A stretch of 64,000 nucleotides of DNA from Isoetes taiwanensis (GCA_021234155.1 JAJEKV010000001.1:20339243-20403242), one strand, 5' to 3'. Counted from the stretch's first letter, positions 13,727 to 29,744 are shown. Made by a program: numbers and translations. The notes: generated by a model from the letters alone, not told the origin.

Positions 13727-14538
13727 TGACGGATACTCTCCCCGATCGAGCAGCGGGCGTTTCCAACCGTGCGGAGGTCTCCGTTAAACTTACGCCAAAT
13801 ACAACCGAAAATGCTTGGAATGCGATCTTTAGATCTCAAGAAATAACACCTCGTCCTCAGAAAATCATCAATAAAAGTAATAAAATACACCTTGCCACTC
13901 ATACTCTGCACGCGCATCGGACCACACAAATCCGAATGCACCAAATTCAACACCCCTAATGTTTTCGAGAACCGAGGCTTAAAAGCATGTCTAGTCTGTT
14001 TCCCTAGCATGCATCCATGACATATTCTATGTTCATCCGCATCCATGTTGGCAGGTAATCCTTCTACCAATTTATGTTTGCTCATTATTTTTATTGTTGC
14101 ATCATTCACATGACCACACCTCAGATGCCATAATTCTGACAAGCTAATACTGCCAACAGAAGGAAAAGCATCTAAACAATATAACTTTCCTTTTCTTTTC
14201 GCATAAATCTTTCTACCATTCCCAACTATTTCACAATGAGGAGTATCAAAATTTACTTTGTATCCAGCATCCACTAAGTCTGCTACTGAAATCAAATTAA
14301 ACAACATACCAGGTGTATACAGAGCATTCTCCAGGCATACCTTGTCTGCTTCCCCATTATGGTAAAACTCAAGCTTTCCGCAACCCTTAACCTTATGCAA
14401 ATCACCGTTTCCCATTCGTACACAAGGCGTGTCCGGTTCTTTCAATGTTTTAATCAATCCTTCTGAGGCAATTACAGTTCTTTCTGCCCCTGAATCGATA
14501 GTTAAGGGAACAGTTGCAAAATTCTGATTCATGCTCAT
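13624..14538 (-). pseudogene. Copia protease, GAG-pre-integrase and integrase start
   Basis: Open frame of 304 codons. Residues 15-18 are DSGA, the aspartic protease active site. A GAG-pre-integrase zinc-binding region follows (LWHLRCGHVN, then CHGCMLGK). The integrase core then begins (HSDLCGPM, and FIDDF with the second Asp). After FIDDF the frame departs from the family, so the integrase is broken. No gag-type CCHC knuckle is found upstream. It is the 5'-most coding part of the element, about 180 bp from the primer site. Confidence 0.9.
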
Positions 14539-14715
14539 GGTTATGCCCTGCCTTCAGTTTTCAAAATAGAGTCTTCCTGGATTCAATAAAGGAATCCAAA
14601 ACGCTACCCCAGCCGGTTCCAATCACAGCAGCCGGTTCCAATCACAGCTTAACTCAGATGGATTTTCCCCTCCACACGTTCAACTATTTTGGCAAGAAAA
14701 CTCCATTTTTGGGTT

Positions 14716-14731
14716 CATGGCTCTGATACCA
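14716..14731 (-). promoter_or_regulatory. Primer-binding site for initiator Met-tRNA
   Basis: On the minus strand the sequence TGGTATCAGAGCCATG starts one base inside the 5' LTR. TGGTATCAGAGC is the standard plant copia primer site, complementary to the 3' end of initiator methionine tRNA. Confidence 0.92.
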
Positions 14732-14732
14732 A

Positions 14733-15304
14733 TGTTAATTTTCAGAGTCTGGGAGTTGAACCCAACAAATCCAATGCTCGGTCTCCTACACACACGTTGC
14801 GCTTCTTCACTCGGTCACAGCCTGCAAACACCACTTTGAGTCCTCCTGCAACAAGGTCACCTGCACTACTGCAGCGTCTAGCACCATCGTGCACCGTCAG
14901 TTTCACCGTCAGCTCCTGGCGGTATCCCCAGCAATCAAAGCGCCCACAGATCTGCAGTTTTTACTATGTCCACCGGATTCAATGTAAACAGATCTACCTT
15001 AGCTAATCGGCTCCATCAGATCTATCTCCTTTGCTCATCGACTCCATCAGATCTACCTCTGCCCACACAAACAACCATCGTCCCACTCAAGCAAACATCC
15101 TCCAGCTTTTATCTCATCACACAACCGTCACAGCTCGATGCCCTTCAACCGTTCTTTTTTTTTTCCTTTCTCTTCTTTTTATTCCCCTTTTTCTTCTAAT
15201 TAGGATAGGACTTGTCTTTTCCAGAAGCTTCACCATACGTGTCCTTTTATTTGTGTGCCAGATTGGTCATATTTCCAATATATGGCATGATCAAATTTCT
15301 AACA
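14733..15304 (-). repeat. Copia 5' LTR
   Basis: 572-bp terminal repeat, right copy, 5' in the orientation of the element. It is nearly identical to 10665-11235; the only difference noted by eye is one extra T in a T-run (about 15158-15166). The promoter for element transcription should lie here. Confidence 0.95.
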
Positions 15305-15993
15305 CCGTGCCCCTTAACCAGGTTATATGGGCATGCCAAAACACAGTCCCTCTTGATCTGGCACTGTAAAATTATATACGAACGATTTGTTTGTTTGGAT
15401 CGGGCACTGTGTCACATACGCAGGGCCATCTGCCCATGCTGTTCGCCTTTGATGAACTCCATGCCTGCAGAAGCATAGAACTTGTCAGTCTGATCTCAGA
15501 ATTTCGTAACAGAATAATTCTATTTGATATCTAACTACTTGCCAGTGTATTGTGACATTGCTTGCGACCAAATTGGTCACATTCACAATTACTCTGTCTC
15601 CTTTTGTGATCCGAATGATCGGACCTGGAGAAAACCCATTAACAGCGACAATTCTCTTTGTGTTGCACGCAACTGTGTAATTTGCATAATCAATCTGTAC
15701 ACAGGGATCAATCATTAAATTCTGGTAGCAAAAACTAGGAATCAATAATTTTGGGTAGCAGAAAACAGGGAGCAAATCAATCCAGGCAGCTAGCAGAAAA
15801 GGATCAAAAAGATCAATTTTGCCCAAACCAAAATCCAAAACTACTACCTTGAAATCATAATAGCGTGTTATAGCCAACGCGCCATAGCTGCAACTGAGGC
15901 AGAGGAACAATGCAGGCAAAACAAATTCCAATTTAAATATTTGCATTATTTGCCCAGCTTATAAGGCTCTGATATTCAAGATTTATAGAGCAA

Positions 15994-16001
15994 CTTTTAT
16001 A
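15994..16001 (-). promoter_or_regulatory. Possible TATA box of the laccase pseudogene
   Basis: TATAAAAG on the minus strand lies about 50 bp upstream of the ATG at 15946, with a second TATAAAT nearer the start (15981-15987). The spacing is plausible for a plant promoter with a short leader. It is judged by sequence alone. Confidence 0.35.
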
Positions 16002-18065
16002 GATAGAGTTAGAGGAAAGTTTATGCAGACTTTTTAAATTCAGAGTTTTTGGTGGCCTACATTACGAAAAGATGGATATATGTGTCTTGATATTAACATA
16101 CATATCTCTAGTAGCGGTCCCACTTTTCAATTCAATTCGATATTTTAATATATGCTTCTTAGCACTGATCCACAGACTGCCACGCTTTTGATTTTATTAA
16201 CTCAAACTTCCTCCCTTCCCCACTGTACAACTTGGACATAAATTTTCAACTTACCTTCTTCTGTCTTAGTCTCTTTAGGGGCTCCACCATAAAGATCTCA
16301 AAATATTGTTTAAGAACTTCCATGAATCATTTGCTTAACCTTTAGTGAATAGAAGTTACACATAGGTTTGTACTATGATGTGATAGTTAGTTCACATTTA
16401 CATGCTACCAACTCAGACGAGGGTCGAGAATAGATCAATAACAACATTCATGAGACAAAGTGGTTGATACATTATGAACTCCGAAAAGAAAAACAACTAT
16501 CTCTGTGCTTTTGGGTGATGTCAATTGCAAGAAGTCCCCAGGGCTCTGGTTGTTGCCTTTTAACATCAATTCAATCATATATGTTGTCGTTCAATAAATA
16601 ATGTCATAAGATTACATCGATATCCAACCAGAGTGCCTCATAGAACAATGCAAATTATAGAACTTCTTGTTTAAACCTTTACATTCAACACTAAATTGGA
16701 TGCTACGAGCATTGGTAAATCTGTTTGATGTGACATCATATAATCTTCTTCTATGAACTAGCAATAACCTACAAAATCTACAGAGCAACAACTACTGACA
16801 TCTATTTTGAATTCTAATGCTTACAACTTACTAGCTAGACTTATGCTCCTGCCTACTATAACTTTGAAATAATAGATACATTTGTGGCAACCAGCTTTGG
16901 TAAACCTTTTCGATGTTGTTATCCCCTTTACCCAATGGGGTAATTCTCTTGAAGAAGCCGCCACATGTCCGAAGGATGTTGCTTATATACGGTACACCAT
17001 AATTACCTTACTTTTAACCAACTAGCCTAACTCCAAGGTTATTCAAATGACATTGTTGCCCCGGGATCCATCTTCTCTACAATGGATATGCCACCTGCAT
17101 ATATAAGGTGATAGAAAAACCCATGTATACGTCTTTTCTTAAAAAAAAACAAAAAAACAAAAAAACCTCGGCATAAAATGTTTGAATGTTGCCGCATACA
17201 TAACCCTCCCGACATTCTACTTTATTTCATCGATACGGACTTATTTTTACACACCCACCAAGTGTAACGGGCCTGCCAAATTAACCCTCCAGGTAATCCG
17301 GGATCCATTAAGACTTGCATGAACACTGACAAGTTGGTGTTCATGAATTGAATGATGCAATGCAAAAACATTCTTAAGACGAAACTCAAGGTAAAGAATT
17401 GAATTTGTAATCAATCCAATAACACGGATGAGCACTACTCTCAAAGAGTATAATATCGTACTATATACAATGAAAATGCTTTAAACTCTAAAAATCCATA
17501 GGCCTTGCTGAAGGCTCACAAAGATCTTAGGCCTTTAACTCCGTTGGGCTCTCAGCTGCTCAATGACCCTTAAGCCTCATATGTCTATCTGCTTATGTGG
17601 GATTAGTCATAAAGACTAAGTAGGGGTTTGAGGCATTTAGAAAATGCTGGCATAATCAACCAGAGCCATGTATGATGTAACAATCATAGGAACTATTCTT
17701 AGATTTAGATGCCTCACTTGAGAATCCCTCTATGCTAGAACCCAACAATGCATTATTATCCATATGCACAATGATAATAAGAACCCACATTATGATAAAT
17801 ATCCGAACATTATCAAATCATCCAAATACATTGCAAATGCCCATGACATAACCTTGCAATACTCATAAGATAACCATAAAACCACGAGAAACCATAAAAT
17901 AACTATGAGGTATCCATAGGTATGCAGTGCAACTCTGGTTCTATGCAGGCCACCGGGGCTATGCATTATTTTTATGCATTAGTTTCTATGCATTATTTTT
18001 TAACATGTTTTTCAGATGTATTTTGATGTACTAATTAATATTATGTTTATGTATGTCTTAGATCA
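16002..18065. other. Intergenic DNA, nothing recognised
   Basis: AT-rich sequence with no long open frame, no recognisable domain and no clear repeat. It separates the laccase pseudogene from a LINE remnant. Confidence 0.6.
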
Positions 18066-19502
<1,437 letters not shown>

Positions 19503-19618
19503 ATCACAGAATTCTGTCATAAAATTTCCTTTATCAACTTCCCAAGGGCTGTCTTTTTCTGTACTCCCCTGTTTTCTGAAACAATACAAAACCCAGATTT
19601 CGGTCCCATTAAACATCC

Positions 19619-19722
19619 ACTTACTTAAAATGTTTTTGTGGGGATGTGTCCTCCTTTTTTCGGCTGCCTGTAATGCCGGTAACGTCCCATTTTCTAGCCA
19701 AAAAGTAAAATTTTGGGATCGG
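19619..19722 (+). repeat. Dispersed repeat, copy 1 (inverted partner at 25426-25524)
   Basis: A segment beginning ACTTACTTAAAATGTTTTTG and containing GCCGGTAACGTCCCATTTTC matches the reverse complement of 25426-25524 over about 100 bp with moderate divergence. The two copies lie in inverted orientation 5.7 kb apart. They could be ends of one element or independent insertions. Confidence 0.65.
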
Positions 19723-21633
19723 ATTTTTTTTTTTCTTTTGCCAATGTTTAGGGCGCACATACGTTATTTAACGGTTATTTAATTGTGATGTTAAGAAAAA
19801 ACGTTCTAGCATCTGTTTCTTCTTTCCCCACCAATAAATAGGTTGTGGCAAAAATTTCTCTTGCCTTTGGTGGCTGTCCAGTGCAGGCTTTCAATCTCAC
19901 TATTCTTCAGGCACTCAATGAGATTTCATAATCTTTAGATATATTTTAGTGGCGCCTCTGGCTGTGGTGATTTTTTTTTATTCTGCTTTGTTTTCAATGG
20001 TTTCTCGATGACTTTGTTTGTAAACAATTGTTCTGCCATAGTCCCTGAGGAAATCTTGAAGACCTCTCTGTTTCTTGAAGACCTTTTCTTAGTTCCAAGA
20101 ATTTAGGCTGTGAAAACGCTGAGGTTCTATTATTCTTAGCATGATTTTTAGAGCTTTCTACCATCGGCAGCGATGGATTGGCAGTGGTGGATTCTTAGAA
20201 GAAGGTAAGAGGGTTATTCCATTAAAAATGCAGATGCGGTTGGAGAGCTAGAGAGCCAGTTATTCTCTGCAGCATCTTGATAAGCATGATTCCATCCAGC
20301 TTCTTTGCCAATGTTCTTTGTTTGGAAGTTCGACTCAGAACGTGATCTACATCAGGGTATATGCGTGTTTGTTTGCTTTTAGTTTTCTCTCTGTTGCTTT
20401 TGAGTTTGGTAAAAATAGTATTGGAGACCAACTCCTTTTTACTTCTTCCATCGTCTAATAATACTCAATGTGGATACTCAAGGTGGATCTATCCTTCAAG
20501 GCAAGCTATATAATTAACCAATTTGTGTGTAACTTTTTCTTCACCATTTTGTAGCTATTTTGATATATTGTCTATTCATCTTCTTGATATAGTGGAGACT
20601 TGCAAGATTGAGATTGAGACCATTTCATGCTTGCTATTGTGTTTTTCCTATTTTATTTTGAAGCACTATATGTTGTATTGTTAGTCTATTTGCCAGTCAA
20701 TTCCTGTAAGTTATATGCAAGTTTTAGCACTAGTTTGAGCCCCAGTAGATTCATTAGATATCCATTTTGAAACTAATTGGATTTATATGGACTTTCGCAT
20801 CGACCCAATTTGTATAGGTACCACATGAGACATCTGATTTTATCCCGGAGATTTAAAGGCTGTATCCTTCTGGAAGCTGTTAAAAGCTAGAGGCAGTGTC
20901 TTTTATACCCAATGCCATCATACTTTAATCCCCATTTTTGGCCAAATGCATGATAAACTTATATTTGTTTTGTCCTGCAAGTGATTTTAAGTCTCTTCTT
21001 AGAAAAGAATTTGCAAATAATTTTGATACTTTTATGTTCAAAAGAACCTAAGACTGATCTGCATAGCTATGTCAGCATAACATCTTTGAATTCAAAAGAC
21101 GATGGCCTTATATTTGCAGTTTGTGCAGCTCAAGACCTTGCTATCAGTTTCTAGGAGAAACAAAAAACAGATTCGAAATTCTGTGCCATTAGGAGCTTTT
21201 CAAAATTGCATTCATTCATTAAAGGTAAAGATTTTTTTTTTTCCTTTGATGCCATGCTTCCATTTTTTGATACATTCACGTGCATCTTTGCTTTATCTGT
21301 GGCTCTGCCCATAGAGGTCATTTGTGACTATTACCTCTATCAAGCATGGTCCTCTTTTCAAAGGTCATGCGACTGCTTTCTTTCTATTGAGTTGTTCTTA
21401 TTAATATTATTGAGTTGTTTGCTTTCTTGCCATTGAGTAGTTCTTATTATTACTATCGATTTATCTGTTTTGAAATATTTGCCAGGAATTCCTTTAGTAT
21501 GACTCGTCCCCCATCATGAAATTCTTTTCCATGGCCTGAGCCAAAGAAGTTCCATTGCATCCTGATTCTGTTTTCCCAGTGGTAATTGTTGAACTTAGAC
21601 CAATGTCATCTTCTTTCCGATATTAAAAATGTA

Positions 21634-21663
21634 CTAGTAAACGTGTGCCCGGCGTTGCCGGGC
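21634..21663 (-). mobile_element. Helitron 3' terminus
   Basis: Read on the minus strand: a perfect hairpin (GCCCGGC, loop AAC, GCCGGGC; 21647-21663), a short spacer, then the terminal CTAG (21634-21637) followed by a T. Hairpin, spacer and CTRR end with a 3'-flanking T is the Helitron 3' structure. A degraded relative lies about 200 bp away (21837-21870). No matching 5' end was found nearby, so this may be a truncated copy. Confidence 0.7.
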
Positions 21664-21950
21664 TAATGTCCTGGCCTGTGTTTTTTACTCGGCCTTTAAC
21701 ATCCATATGTAAAAATTTTCCGACACCATTACGTGGGCATGATTCGCTTTTGTAATTCGCTTTTGTAATTATTTGTATTATTGAAATTGTCTAATGATAG
21801 TGTCATCAATATATTAACTTTGTATTTATTACCAGTAAACGTGTGCCCGGAGTTGCCTCGCTAATCTGGAAGCTTGTGTATTTTTATCTGCCTCTTGGAT
21901 TCCATTGCATAATGACTATATCATCAATGTATTAAGTTTGCACATATAAG

Positions 21951-22048
21951 AATGTTTCTTTACCTGACATTCCGCTGTGAAAGCACTATCGACGCGCGTT
22001 AGCGAGGCGGCAGTGCTGGCGTAGCAGAATGTTGGGGAAAGAAACATT
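21951..22048. other. Long near-perfect hairpin, miRNA-precursor-like
   Basis: A 98-bp segment folds into one stem. The outer arms AATGTTTCTTTACCTGACATT and AATGTTGGGGAAAGAAACATT pair almost completely, and pairing continues inward to about 41 positions with about five mismatches and a loop of about 16 nt. Weaker pairing extends outward to about 21940 and 22059. Size and stem quality resemble a plant pre-miRNA, but a small foldback transposon is equally possible. It lies near Helitron 3' ends and no transcript evidence is available. Confidence 0.5.
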
Positions 22049-22059
22049 ATTATAACGTG

Positions 22060-25000
22060 GAGACAACTTACTATAAATTTTGCACCACGTGTCAAGGCGC
22101 AATTGGGTGCTTTTTGGAATTTGTATAAAAAGGATATGAAGTAAATGTGTCAAAGCGTTAAGTAAATGCAAACATTACTGTGAGGAAAAACGTACTTGAT
22201 ATTCAAAGGAAAAAAGGCCATGTGGTGTGATTGCTTACGTTGATGAGTGACACAATGGTCTTTCTCCAAGTACACATTTACATTGCCAAAATCCTGCATA
22301 AGCGATAAGTTAATGCAAACCATAGCTATGCCTCTCAAATCACAACAAATTGGAAAAGTAAAAATTTCCAGCAAATACTTGAATATTGTTGTCCTCATGG
22401 ATATACGTATTGTGCTTAATGAGGGGCCTAGAATGACATATAAAAATGATTTAACAGGCTTAATTCATCTAAGTGTCAATATCGGTCCAGAAGTAACTAC
22501 GATACAATAAAATTTAAAATTTTGCCCCCAAAATAGGAGTTTTAGAAAACGTGTCCAATGGGTAATAGATGTGCTAGGTTATTGGCTATGTAGACTCCTG
22601 ATTGTATGATGCGTTTGGGTCAGCAGTAATTTGGTGCCAAAAGCTCTAATTCTTATCTTTCATTTCGTAAGCCTTTGGATCAAGACAATGCTGTACTATG
22701 CTGCTGCAATAAGCTATGATGCTACTGGTTGAGATTGAGGCCACTGTCTGCATATAGAAGAACATTAAATAAGAGATACGGAATGCAATGACCTCTTACG
22801 TAAAAAATACTGGTGCAGAAGACGGATCATATATTGTAACTCTAAGAACACAGGGACATCATCTATTGTTTTATCATGTCCATGAAATCCGAACAGTTTG
22901 GACACCTGTGGTTTTAGACCATGGATCAATGACCTTAATATTTCTTGTTCAAATGACATAGAATCATGCATGATACAGAATTATCATTGAACTGCAAGAT
23001 GACTTGCAAGTAGGAAGAACTCTGGCACACACTTATGCCATTGAACTGCACGATAAATTGCAAGCAGGAAGAACTCGGCAACACACTTAGCAAATCTTTT
23101 TCCTTGCAATTACTAATGCCATATACTTATCATACTGCCGGTGACCACTATCATCACACCATACCTCTAGATAGAAACAAATTAACTTGAGATGTAGTCC
23201 TGCATTTTATGGAGGCTTCAACCTGCAGTTGCAATGCTGTGTATCCCTTATGCCTGTGAGAGAAGCACAAAACCAAAATGTTCAAAGCTCTCTTGCAATC
23301 TGGTTGACTCCAAATCATAAAAATTTATGGCTTAAAGATTTATGTTTGGCAGTACTCCGTCAAAACCCCAAATGTAAATGTATTTGCTTCCAGGTTATCC
23401 AATTGAATAGAAAATGAAATATAAAGAGATATTACCAATGATTTTGTAGAAAATCGTACTGAAGTTTATCACTGTAGGTATTTTTGCAGAAATGCTTTAA
23501 ATTCAATTTGCAAGCAAATAAATGGCTTTGTAATTCTGCCCCTGTAACAACCCTCTGCAACTTAAGGTTCGAAGAACAAATTGAAAAATTAAGGAACATG
23601 TTTAACATGTAAATTGATATGCAAAGAATCACATGTTTAACACCTTCTAAGTATGCGGTCGTCTCTCGATTTGTAAAATGCCCTCGATCAAATGATTTCT
23701 GCAAAAAAACCAAAGCACTAATAAGGGAAGATTTATTCACTCAAGCACAAATAAGGGAAGATTTATTCACAGGCTACAACCAGATGCATAGAATAAAAGA
23801 AAAACCTAAATAAACTCACACTTGAGCTCGAAAAAGAGCTTGGATTCTTGAGTCCATGTTAAAAGCTAAAGATCTGGAATCTTGAATGCTTCCTTATGCG
23901 ATTGCAAATGCTTCCACCACCACTATGGCTGCGGTCTTTGCCCCACCAGACATTTGCCATCACACTGTCACCAAAAGATGCAACCGACACATCCGAAATA
24001 TCTGACTGTGTAGTAGACCTCTTATTCTGAAATATGTTTTACTGCTAAATCCTTCTTTGTTATTGTACCAATCTGATTCAACACAACAACTGGGTTTAGG
24101 ATCGAATCATACACTCCAATCATACCCTCCAGTATGTAGTAACCACAGAAGAAACAAAATCAAGATGTTTATATGCATAGGTTGAATAGAGTTCTTGATG
24201 CAAGCAGGAACATAAGCATGCAAGCTCCTTTGCATCAAAAATTGGCATGCAATAATAGTAGAAGCCCAGGCAACAAACTGACCTGCAAAAGATCTTGACA
24301 GTCCAGAAGCTCTTTGCACAAACCTGGTAAGAAAAAATCAAAGCTCCAGATCTGTAAACAAAGAAAAAAAATGAAGTAAGAAATATATTGTAGAAAAAAA
24401 TAGTCACAAAAACAAATAATCTCTTCATGCAAGCCCAACTTAAATCTCAGATTAACCTCTTACCAGTCTATCCCAGCATTGGTTTTAGCACCATGTCTTG
24501 CCTACATAATTCCCCTTGCACAGCCAGCATCACAGGCCTATCCAACACATGTCAAGGCAAAAACCATATACATGCCTAAACCAGCCAGACCAGCGGCTAC
24601 AAAAGCTTTTACAAAATGCCACAAGGACGAATTGGTACAATGGTTTTTGGACTAGAACGTACTACAGGTCTCGGCCTTCCACAAGACAATTCTAATGCCT
24701 GGGACTTCGCCCATTTCCTAGCCGACTACCACAGATTGATTGTCTAGCAAATCGTGACTATTCACCAGCCCATCGTGACCATAAATCTGATTGGCAGCAT
24801 CGGATTTCAAATCAACTAAACAGTAAGATTTCAAATAATACTATGCAACCCTTTCAACACAGAGTTTCCCTGCAAAATACAGATTCACAAAGTTAACGAC
24901 TTTGAATATTTTAGTATCATTGAAGATTGAAGGGGCTAAAATAAACTCAAAGAAGCAAACCTCAAGGTAAGAACGAGGCTTCAGAATCTCGCAAGAAGGG

Positions 25001-25425
25001 CTCCAGAAATTCGTAGGAGAATAAACGGCTCCAAGAATTCCTTCTGTTCCAATCTCCTACCAAATATCGGCAAAGCAGGCCAGTCCTCCTGCATGCGAAA
25101 AAAATGATGAGAGTCCTCCTACTTCTGAAAGAAATCCATCCGATTGAGAGATCTGCCTGCGACGTTGAAGCAAACATCAATGAAGAATAAGCCGAAATGT
25201 TTTTACCTCTGGGCGCTAGAATCCGTGAAAGTTTGGGCGCTAGACTTCATGGAAGGTAGGGTTTGCTGTGAGTGCTCAAGCTAGGAATGAAGAAATGAAT
25301 GAGGGCGGAGGAATCCAGCTATGGCGGACATCCTGCCAGAAAAATGATGGGTCCTTGAATTAGCCGATCAACCATTAACTAAAAAAAATTATGGACTTCA
25401 AAAACTTCATGCTCCCCATAATAAT
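22060..25425. other. Intergenic DNA, nothing recognised
   Basis: No domain or conserved gene structure is seen on either strand. The open frames are short and unconvincing. Confidence 0.55.
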
Positions 25426-25524
25426 TCCGGTGCCAAAATCACGCTTTTGGCAGGAAAATGGAGTGTTACCGGCGGCCGGAAAAAGGGAGACACCCCACCC
25501 CAAAAACATTTTAAATAAGTAGAT
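25426..25524 (-). repeat. Dispersed repeat, copy 2 (inverted partner at 19619-19722)
   Basis: On the minus strand this reads ACTTATTTAAAATGTTTTTG, later GCCGGTAACACTCCATTTTC, and matches the copy at 19619. The ends are not defined by a target duplication that I can see. Confidence 0.65.
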
Positions 25525-26109
25525 TGAAATACCATATCTGGTTACTTGGTAAAAGGCTTTCCTTGATTTGTATTGGGCAGCACAACCATCTGACCATACC
25601 TGATGCTGCTTGATGCGTTCATCACCATTTTTTTTAACCAGTCTAGGCATGTGTCATGTGAAACTTTTCTTTAGTTTTCCTTAACTTTCCCTTAGACTTG
25701 AATATTGTTATGTGAACCATAATGGAGATCTACTTGGGACTCCAATGCTCGGATTGGACCTCCTTGAATGGCTCTAGCATATAGTTTTTAGCAAAACCAC
25801 ATACAGAAAAACAGGTATCATCTGGGAGTAACTTCTTACACTGCTTGAATTGTCTGTTCTGCCATTGTGCATTGAAATTGTGTTGCAAAAAATGCTTCAA
25901 GTGATTAAACAAATCTGCCATCATAATATTTAATGGACCAGTTTGTTTAATAATCGCACCTCCAGATGGAACTTACATCTGGAAAAATTGCCAGCTTTGC
26001 TTGGCACTTGCCTTCATTCTCAACATAGACATATACCTCATAGTTGCAGCCACAATTCTGGTAGAGTTTGCTTCTCATCTCACTAAAGGCCTTCTTGTAA
26101 AGGTGTGTA

Positions 26110-26111
<2 letters not shown>

Positions 26112-26162
<51 letters not shown>
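26112..26162. repeat. (CT)n microsatellite
   Basis: Pure CT run directly 5' of a tRNA-related SINE-like unit. Confidence 0.97.
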
Positions 26163-28725
<2,563 letters not shown>

Positions 28726-28754
28726 TGAGTACTATTCTAAATGAACTCATAGAA

Positions 28755-28860
28755 CAAAGTTTAAAATGAAACGCACTAATTTGCTATAAACGCACTTTAA
28801 AAGGAATCTTTGAAAGATTCCCTAAAATCCCCCCAAAAAGGTCCCTTTTATGGTATATTT
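28755..28860 (+). repeat. Left terminal inverted repeat of the hAT-like element
   Basis: It begins CAAAGTTTAAAATGAAACG and contains its own small hairpin (GGAATCTT, TGA, AAGATTCC). It is matched in inverted orientation by 30840-30945. Confidence 0.75.
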
Positions 28861-29172
28861 GTGACAAGTGTGACAATTTGAAAATTTTAGGCATCATTTT
28901 TGAGGGGGGGTGTGAACTTAGCTTTCATTCAAAATTGTTTGATATCCCTTTTTGGCCCTCTAGTTTGGTTTGAGAAATAGTAATATTTTCAAAAACTAAA
29001 CAAAATAGACATTGAAAAAAACAGCAAGCACACTAAAGTGCCAAAAAGGTATTTTATTCAAAGTTTTCAAAATCAATACAAAACTATGAACAAAACTGTA
29101 AAAAATGCAACACATTTTGACATTGCCTCATCGAAGCAAACATTTTCACATGAAAGTATGCCTCATTGAACA

Positions 29173-29196
29173 AACTTACACTTTGAAGTGTAAGTT
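29173..29196. repeat. 24-bp hairpin inside the hAT-like element
   Basis: AACTTACACTT, TG, AAGTGTAAGTT: perfect 11-bp arms. It adds to the unusual concentration of palindromes in this element. Confidence 0.8.
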
Positions 29197-29322
29197 GGAG
29201 TCGAAGACGCTCGCTCTTCATCTTATATACTTGCTCTTATTTGCTCATTCGTCTTGCTATAGACTGATGTATACCGCGATGACAATGCGTGAACATAACG
29301 TCTTCAAAATAAATTTCTAGAT

Positions 29323-29744
29323 GGTATAAATTTATACTACAATAGATAGTGCTGTGTGGATATAACATGTCAGAGAGTTCGCATGGTATAAATTTATACC
29401 GCGAGAGGACTCGAGCGGTATAAATTTATACCGTGAGAGGACTCGAGCGGTATAAATTTATACCGCGAGAGCTCTCTCGATTCACTGCGAGAGCTCTCAC
29501 GGTATAAATTTATACCGTGAGAGCTCCCTCGTTATACCGCGAGAGCTCTCTCGGTATAAATTTATACCGCGACAGCTCTCTCGGTACAAATTTATACCGC
29601 AGACAACCTTCAGACAACCAATTTATATATACATATATATGTATATATATATATAATATATACACATACTTATATATATATCCGACAAGAAAAGAGAACT
29701 CTTGCGGTATAAATCTATACGGAGAAACGGTATAAATTTATACC
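29323..29744. repeat. Array of 16-bp perfect palindromes GGTATAAATTTATACC
   Basis: Full or near-full copies start at 29323, 29385, 29417, 29449, 29501, 29553, 29583, 29706 and 29729, with a half copy near 29531 and an outlying copy at 30428. Several neighbouring copies are 30-32 bp apart. Spacers contain a second partly palindromic motif (GAGAGCTCTC, GAGGACTCGAG). The unit reads TATAAAT on both strands. Such clusters can be binding sites for a dimeric protein or subterminal transposase sites. The spacing and the palindromic unit do not fit CRISPR. Confidence 0.85.

Larger units (their letters stand above)
10665..15304 (-). mobile_element. Ty1-copia LTR retrotransposon, recent, gag-less
   Basis: A complete LTR element lies in exon 3 of the laccase pseudogene. 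The LTRs (10665-11235 and 14733-15304) begin and end TGTTA...TAACA, and the target duplication CCGTG occurs at 10660-10664 and 15305-15309. The primer site sits directly inside the right LTR and a purine tract directly inside the left one, so transcription runs on the minus strand. The pol order protease, integrase, reverse transcriptase, RNase H is that of Ty1-copia. Only about 180 bp separate the primer site from the protease, so gag is missing. Pol is split by frameshifts. The LTRs differ by eye only in the length of one T-run, so the insertion is young although the coding part is dead. Confidence 0.95.
8961..15946 (-). pseudogene. Laccase (multicopper oxidase) pseudogene interrupted by a copia element
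   Basis: Six laccase exons can be read on the minus strand: 15848-15946, 15543-15694, 15305-15464 joined to 10576-10664 across the insertion, 10366-10494, 9252-10199 and 8961-9091. Exon 1 encodes a signal peptide ending in GALA followed by ITRYYDFK. Exon 2 ends at IHW, and exon 3 continues with HG to complete the first copper motif HWHG. Exon 5 contains HPFHLHG, and exon 6 contains [12 protein letters not shown] with a Met at the type-1 copper axial position. Exon lengths match the intact paralog at 42054-44274 except in exon 5. Two lesions are visible in exon 3: a missing base near 15347, just before the HAH copper motif, and the copia insertion after codons GTV. Intron 2 uses a GC-AG donor (GCAAGT). 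All other exons remain open, so inactivation looks recent. In the family this would be a secreted apoplastic enzyme oxidising phenolics such as monolignols. Confidence 0.9.

Noticed and set aside
29323-29744. Palindromic repeat array as a CRISPR array
   Set aside because: The repeats are full palindromes, the spacers repeat each other and vary in length, there are no cas genes, and the context is a plant genome.
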